A DNA stretch of 64,000 bases from UBA2357 sp046295975 (GTDB lineage: Bacteria; Pseudomonadota; Gammaproteobacteria; Burkholderiales; Rhodocyclaceae): the NCBI GenBank assembly GCA_046295975.1, contig JBKBMG010000021.1:1-64000 (forward strand), in the 5' to 3' direction. A program made the position numbers and the translations under genes. Under the pieces are notes generated by a model. The model saw only the letters and a program-made list of their open reading frames with translations. It made no database searches and had not been told where the DNA came from. Shown here in pieces: positions 59,642 to 64,000 of the stretch; position 1 is the stretch's first letter; each line of letters opens with the position of its first letter.

Positions 59642-61216
59642 ATGGCAACTCCCTTACGGAGTGCCCTTCCGGAAGCTGTAGACGTGCTCGTCGTCGGCGG
59701 CGGCATCAATGGCGCCGGCATTGCCCGGGACCTCGCCGGGCGCGGGCTGTCGGTGTTGCTGTGCGAGCAGTCCGATCTGGCGAGCGCCACCTCGCAATGG
59801 TCCACCAAGCTGATCCACGGCGGCCTGCGCTATCTCGAGCACCACGAGTTCATGCTGGTGCGCAAGGCGCTCAAGGAGCGCGAGGTGCTGCTGCGTGGCG
59901 CCGCCCATCTGATCCGTCCCCTGCGTTTCGTGATGCCGCACGACCCGCACATGCGGCCGGCCTGGCTGATCCGCCTCGGCCTGTTCCTCTACGACCACCT
60001 TGCCCGCCGCAACTACCTGCCCGGCTCGCACGGCATCGACCTGCGCAACGACCCGGTCGGCATGCCGCTGGCCGAGCGCTACACCCGCGGCTTCGTCTAT
60101 AGCGACGGCTTCGTCGACGATGCCCGGCTGGTGGTGCTCAACGCCATGGACGCCCGCGAGCACGGCGCCCAGGTGCTGACCTACACCCGCTGCGAATCGG
60201 CCCGAGCGCTGGAAGGCCGCTGGCACGCACGGCTGGAGCGCAGCGACGGACAGCCGATCGAGCTGCGCGCACGCGCCCTGGTGAACGCCGCCGGCCCATG
60301 GGCGGCGCGCTTCATCGCGCAGTCGCTGGCGCAGCGCGGCGGAGCCCGGCTGCGTCTGATCAAGGGCAGCCACATCGTGGTACGCAAGATGTTCGAGCAC
60401 GATCACGCCTACATCTTCCAGAACGACGACGGCCGCATCATTTTCGCGATTCCCTACCAGGACGACTACACCCTCATCGGCACCACCGACGTGGAGTTCG
60501 AGGGCAACCCCGCCGACGTGGCGATCGATCAGTCCGAAATCGACTACCTGTGCGCCCAGGCCAACCGCTACTTCCGCCGCCAGCTGTCACCAGCGGACGT
60601 GGTGTGGACCTACTCCGGCGTGCGCCCGCTGCTCGAAGACGAAGCCAGCAACGCCGCCGCCGTCACCCGCGACTACAAGCTCGAGCTCGCCGACCCCGGC
60701 GCACCGCTGCTGACGGTGTGGGGCGGCAAGCTCACCACCTACCGCAAGCTCGCCGAAGAAGCCGCGGACATGCTCGCCCAGCGGCTCGGGCACGACGGGC
60801 CGGCATGGACCCACACCCAGCCGCTGCCGGGCGGCGATCTGCAGCAGCCGGGGCACTTGCCCGAACAGCCGGTCACCGCCATCGGCGCGCTGCGCGAAGC
60901 GGTCGCCCGCGCGCGCCCACAGTGGCCGGCCAGTTGGGTGGCGCGGGTGTGCAGCGCCTACGGCACCCGGGTGTGGCGCTGGCTGGGCCCCGAGGGCCGC
61001 GCCGAGCTCGGCCGCGAGGTCGCCCCCGGGCTGTACGAGGCCGAACTCGCCTATCTGATGCAGCACGAATGGGCCCGCTCGGCCAACGACGTCCTGTGGC
61101 GCCGCAGCAAGCTTGGCCTGCACTACACACAAGAACAGCGCGCGGCAGTCGCCGATTGGCTGCACGCGCACAACATGGAACTGGAGGAGACACAACATGA
61201 GCCTGGTGCTGCGTAA
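59642..61216 (+). CDS. glpD: GlpD, glycerol-3-phosphate dehydrogenase (FAD)
   Basis: 524 residues. The FAD-binding start is VDVLVVGGGINGAGIARDLAGRGLSVLLCEQ, then DLASATSQWSTKLIHGGLRYLEHHEFMLVRKAL, ALVNAAGPWAARFI, DDYTLIGTTDVEFEG and VWGGKLTTYRKLAEEAADML. It oxidises glycerol-3-phosphate to dihydroxyacetone phosphate at the inner membrane and feeds electrons to quinone. Its last 20 nt overlap the first ABC gene of the glycerol importer. Confidence 0.97.
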   Translation: MATPLRSALPEAVDVLVVGGGINGAGIARDLAGRGLSVLLCEQSDLASATSQWSTKLIHGGLRYLEHHEFMLVRKALKEREVLLRGAAHLIRPLRFVMPHDPHMRPAWLIRLGLFLYDHLARRNYLPGSHGIDLRNDPVGMPLAERYTRGFVYSDGFVDDARLVVLNAMDAREHGAQVLTYTRCESARALEGRWHARLERSDGQPIELRARALVNAAGPWAARFIAQSLAQRGGARLRLIKGSHIVVRKMFEHDHAYIFQNDDGRIIFAIPYQDDYTLIGTTDVEFEGNPADVAIDQSEIDYLCAQANRYFRRQLSPADVVWTYSGVRPLLEDEASNAAAVTRDYKLELADPGAPLLTVWGGKLTTYRKLAEEAADMLAQRLGHDGPAWTHTQPLPGGDLQQPGHLPEQPVTAIGALREAVARARPQWPASWVARVCSAYGTRVWRWLGPEGRAELGREVAPGLYEAELAYLMQHEWARSANDVLWRRSKLGLHYTQEQRAAVADWLHAHNMELEETQHEPGAA

Positions 61217-62300
61217 CCTGGGCCATCACCCGGAGGGGCGACGACGCCCACCGATCGACATGGAACTCAAGCCCGGCCAGCTGAACGTGCTGCTGGGTGC
61301 CACCGGCAGCGGCAAGACCAGCCTGATGCGGCTGATGGCCGGCCTGGAAAAACCGGTGTGCGGCAGCGTGTGGATGGACGGCAACGACGTCACCCATGTG
61401 CCGGTCAGAAAACGCAACGTCGCGATGGTGTATCAGCAGTTCATCAACTATCCGTCACTGAACACCTTCGACAACATCGCCTCGCCGCTCAAGCTCAAGG
61501 GGCTGTCACGCGAGGTGATCCGCGAGCGCGTGCATGCCCTGGCCGACAGGCTAGGGCTGACCCCCATGCTGGCGCGCCTGCCAGCCGAGCTGTCCGGCGG
61601 CCAGCAGCAACGGGTGGCGCTGGCACGGGCGCTCGCCAAGGAAGCGCGCCTGATCCTGCTGGACGAACCGCTGGTGAACCTCGACTACAAGCTGCGCGAG
61701 ACCCTGCGCGACGAGCTGACCCATATCTTCACCGACAGCGACGCGGTGGTCGTCTACGCCACCACCGAGCCAGCGGAGGCCTTGCTGCTCGGTGGCCAGG
61801 TCGCCGTCATGGCCGACGGCCGCGTGCTGCAGCATGGCCCCACCGGCGAGGTGTACCGGCGTCCGGCCAGTCTGGCGGTGGCGCGCGCCTTCAGCGACCC
61901 CCAGATCAACGTCATCGCCTGCGAAGCCGACCCGCACGCGATCAAGCTGCCCGGCGGACTGGCCTTCCCCAACCCGGTACCGGACAGCCCGGTGCACCAC
62001 GTCGGCATCATGCCTCATGCGCTGCGCATCGACCCGCTCGATGACGATCTGCGGGTGGGCTGCGACGTGAGTCTGGCCGAGATTGCCGGATCGGAAACCT
62101 ATCTGCACCTGGACGGGCCGCTCGGCGAACTGGTGTGCCTGGTCCCCGGGGTGTTCGAGACCGGGCTCGGCAGCCGCATCACCCTCGGCTTCGCCGCGCG
62201 CGACTGCCTGCTGTTCAACCGTAGCGGCGATCTTCTGGAAACCCCGTTCGACGCTGCCCCGCTCAACGCCACCCCGGCCGCCGGGCGGAGGGCGCACTGA
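61197..62300 (+). CDS. glpS: GlpS, glycerol ABC transporter ATP-binding protein
   Basis: 367 residues from ATG 61197 inside the glpD 3' end. The ATPase has Walker A LLGATGSGKTSLMRLMAG (the third residue is Thr rather than Ser/Asn), Q-loop VYQQFINYPSL, signature LSGGQQQRVALARAL and Walker B LILLDEPLVNLDYK. The C-terminal OB-type domain (~240-350) is that of sugar-type ABC ATPases. It is one of two different ATPases of the importer named GlpSTPQV. The H-loop position is Thr/Glu-like (VVYATTEPAEALLLG) instead of the usual THD. Confidence 0.88.
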   Translation: MSLVLRNLGHHPEGRRRPPIDMELKPGQLNVLLGATGSGKTSLMRLMAGLEKPVCGSVWMDGNDVTHVPVRKRNVAMVYQQFINYPSLNTFDNIASPLKLKGLSREVIRERVHALADRLGLTPMLARLPAELSGGQQQRVALARALAKEARLILLDEPLVNLDYKLRETLRDELTHIFTDSDAVVVYATTEPAEALLLGGQVAVMADGRVLQHGPTGEVYRRPASLAVARAFSDPQINVIACEADPHAIKLPGGLAFPNPVPDSPVHHVGIMPHALRIDPLDDDLRVGCDVSLAEIAGSETYLHLDGPLGELVCLVPGVFETGLGSRITLGFAARDCLLFNRSGDLLETPFDAAPLNATPAAGRRAH

Positions 62301-63403
62301 TGGCGCGCATCGAACTCGACCTGGCCCATTCCTACGTGCGCAAGCCGCAACGCGACGAGGACTACGCGCTGCTGCCGCTGCAGTTGTGCTTCGAGGACGG
62401 CGGCGCCTACGCCTTGCTCGGCCCGTCAGGCTGCGGCAAGTCCACCATGCTCAACATCATCTCCGGGCTGCTCGCACCCTCGCACGGCAAGGTGCGCTTC
62501 GACGGCAAGGAGGTCAACGCGCTCAGTCCGCAGGCACGCAACATCGCCCAGGTGTTCCAGTTTCCGGTCATCTACGACACCATGACGGTGGCCGAGAACC
62601 TCGCCTTCCCGCTCAAGAACCGCAAGCTGCCGGCCGACCACATCCGCCGCAGGGTGGGGCAGATCGCCGAGATCCTGGGCATGAGCCAGCGCCTGGACGA
62701 ACGGGCGGCCGGCCTGGGCGCCGACGACAAGCAAAAGATCTCGCTGGGGCGAGGGCTGGTGCGGGAGGACGTGTCCGCAGTGCTCTTCGATGAACCGCTC
62801 ACGGTGATCGACCCGCACATGAAGTGGCAGCTGCGCCGCCAGCTCAAGCAGATCCACCATGAACTCAAGCTCACGCTGATCTACGTGACCCACGACCAGG
62901 TCGAGGCGCTGACCTTTGCCGACCGGGTGGTGGTGATGTCCCAGGGCAAGGTGGTGCAGAACGGCACCCCCGAAGACCTGTTCATGCGCCCGGCTCATAC
63001 CTTCGTCGCCCACTTCATCGGCTCGCCCGGCATGAACCTGCTCCACGGCAGCCTGCGCGCCGGCGGATTCGCGTTCGACGGCGAGGCCGACGCCTGCATC
63101 GCGGCACCGCCTGGCGCACACACCCTGGTACTGGACGACGGTGCGGCAACGCTGGGCATTCGTCCCGAGCACCTGCGCCTGACCGCCACCCCCGAGCCCG
63201 GCTCGCTGGCGATGGAGATCACGCGCATCCAGGACCTCGGCAGCGCACGCCTGATAGAGGTGCGCGACCCCGCCCGGCCCGCATTTCGGGTCAAGGCGCG
63301 GGTGCGCGACGCCGGGCTGGACTGGCGGGTGGGCGACGCCGCGCACGCCGTACTGCTGGGTCCGCATACCCGCATCTACCGCAATGAGGAGCTGGTGGCA
63401 TGA
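62300..63403 (+). CDS. glpT: GlpT, glycerol ABC transporter ATP-binding protein
   Basis: 367 residues; its ATG shares one base with the glpS stop (TGATG). Walker A is LLGPSGCGKSTMLNIISG, Q-loop VFQFPVIYDTMTV, Walker B AVLFDEPLTVIDPHMKWQ and H-loop YVTHDQVEALTF. The ABC signature is degenerate (GLGADDKQKISLGRGLV instead of LSGGQ), so this subunit probably pairs with the intact signature of GlpS. The C-terminal regulatory OB domain is present. This is not the GlpT antiporter of Escherichia coli. Confidence 0.88.
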   Translation: MARIELDLAHSYVRKPQRDEDYALLPLQLCFEDGGAYALLGPSGCGKSTMLNIISGLLAPSHGKVRFDGKEVNALSPQARNIAQVFQFPVIYDTMTVAENLAFPLKNRKLPADHIRRRVGQIAEILGMSQRLDERAAGLGADDKQKISLGRGLVREDVSAVLFDEPLTVIDPHMKWQLRRQLKQIHHELKLTLIYVTHDQVEALTFADRVVVMSQGKVVQNGTPEDLFMRPAHTFVAHFIGSPGMNLLHGSLRAGGFAFDGEADACIAAPPGAHTLVLDDGAATLGIRPEHLRLTATPEPGSLAMEITRIQDLGSARLIEVRDPARPAFRVKARVRDAGLDWRVGDAAHAVLLGPHTRIYRNEELVA

Positions 63404-64000
63404 GCCGCGATACCCGTCCTATCAACCAAGCCGCCTGGCTGATGGTGCTGCCGGTGGTGATCTGCGTCGCGTTCTCGGTGGTGATCCCGCTGATGACGGT
63501 GGTGAACTACTCGGTACAGGACATCCTCGGCCCCAATCAGCGCATCTTCGTCGGCACCGAGTGGTTCGCCGAGGTGCTGAACGACCCCGAACTGCGCAGC
63601 GCACTCGGCCGCCAGATCGTGTTCTCGCTGTCGGTGCTGGCCTTGCAGATCCCCCTGGGGGTGATGCTGGCACTTGCCATGCCCGCCAGCGGCTGGAAGG
63701 CCTCGGCGGTGATCGTGATCCTGGCGCTGTCGCTGCTCATTCCGTGGAACGTGGTCGGTACCATCTGGCAGATCTTCGGCCGCACCGACATCGGGCTGAT
63801 GGGGGCGGCGCTAGTGGCCCTGGGAATCGACTACAACTACGCCAGCAACCCCACCGACGCCTGGCTCACGGTGCTGCTGATGGACGTCTGGCACTGGACG
63901 CCGCTGGTCGCCCTGCTCGGCTATGCCGGTCTGCGTTCGATACCGGACGCCTACTACCAGGCCGCGCGCATCGACGGCGCCTCCAAATGGGCGGTGTTCC
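63400..64000 (+). CDS. glpP: GlpP, glycerol ABC transporter permease (partial, cut by window end)
   Basis: At least 200 residues; the window ends inside the gene. It starts with ATGA overlap to glpT. Membrane helices are visible at ~12-38 and ~70-95 and onward, and VALLGYAGLRSIPDAYYQAARIDGASKWAVF is the EAA-loop (binding-protein-dependent transport permease motif) contacting the ATPase. The genes for the second permease and binding protein are expected just beyond the window. Confidence 0.9.
   Translation, partial: MSRDTRPINQAAWLMVLPVVICVAFSVVIPLMTVVNYSVQDILGPNQRIFVGTEWFAEVLNDPELRSALGRQIVFSLSVLALQIPLGVMLALAMPASGWKASAVIVILALSLLIPWNVVGTIWQIFGRTDIGLMGAALVALGIDYNYASNPTDAWLTVLLMDVWHWTPLVALLGYAGLRSIPDAYYQAARIDGASKWAVF

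Overview
The window is one continuous stretch of high-G+C chromosome that looks like a betaproteobacterium of the Rhodocyclales (Thauera/Azoarcus type). That placement is inferred from gene content and protein style, not from a search. No rRNA, tRNA, CRISPR array or intact transposase was seen. The only AT-rich foreign-looking DNA is the first ~118 bases, joined to an AraC-family gene that lacks its 5' part.

Bases 1.5-28.7 kb form a large cobalamin (B12) locus. Three cobalamin riboswitches can be read directly. The first (minus strand, 10131-10346) precedes cbiM-cobG-cobH-cobI-cobJ and, past an antisense cobK, cobL-cobE-cobM-cobF, which together build the corrin ring by the CobG (oxygen-type) route. 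The second (plus strand, 10523-10721) precedes a siderophore-like TonB receptor, a BtuF-like lipoprotein, BtuC/BtuD-like ABC subunits and a CbiX-[2Fe-2S] fusion. The third (minus strand, 23191-23417) precedes btuB-btuC-btuD-cobA-cobB. The second and third operons converge and overlap at cbiX/cobB. cobU, then cobT-cobS-cobC, follow on the plus strand, with a 7TMR-DISM/GGDEF diguanylate cyclase between cobU and cobT. cobO, cobQ, cobD/cbiB and cobNST are not in the window.

Bases 28.8-38.8 kb hold envelope polysaccharide/LPS genes: an ELM1-like protein, a GT10 fucosyltransferase-like protein, an O-antigen ligase, a GT9 heptosyltransferase-like protein, a DUF6165 protein, a GT4 glycosyltransferase, gmd, msbA and a small PagP-like beta-barrel. 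A large Ig-like lipoprotein follows.

Bases 40.5-50.6 kb carry housekeeping genes: ubiC-ubiA with pyrF just downstream, an RND efflux adaptor/permease pair, recG-ridA and a small TPR protein. Bases 50.8-57.1 kb carry fliW, a SPOR protein, a DUF2802 protein, metY, a ydcF-like gene and the divergent argP/argO pair.

Bases 57.1-64.0 kb are a glycerol locus: glpK and glpR on the minus strand, and divergent glpD-glpS-glpT-glpP (glycerol dehydrogenase plus ABC importer), with glpP cut by the window end.

The most interesting part is the riboswitch-controlled uptake and metal-handling set at 9.2-17.1 kb. It combines a lone CbiM permease, a siderophore-type receptor/ABC importer and a ferredoxin-fused cobalt chelatase, headed by two divergent riboswitches that share a perfect 52-nt inverted repeat.
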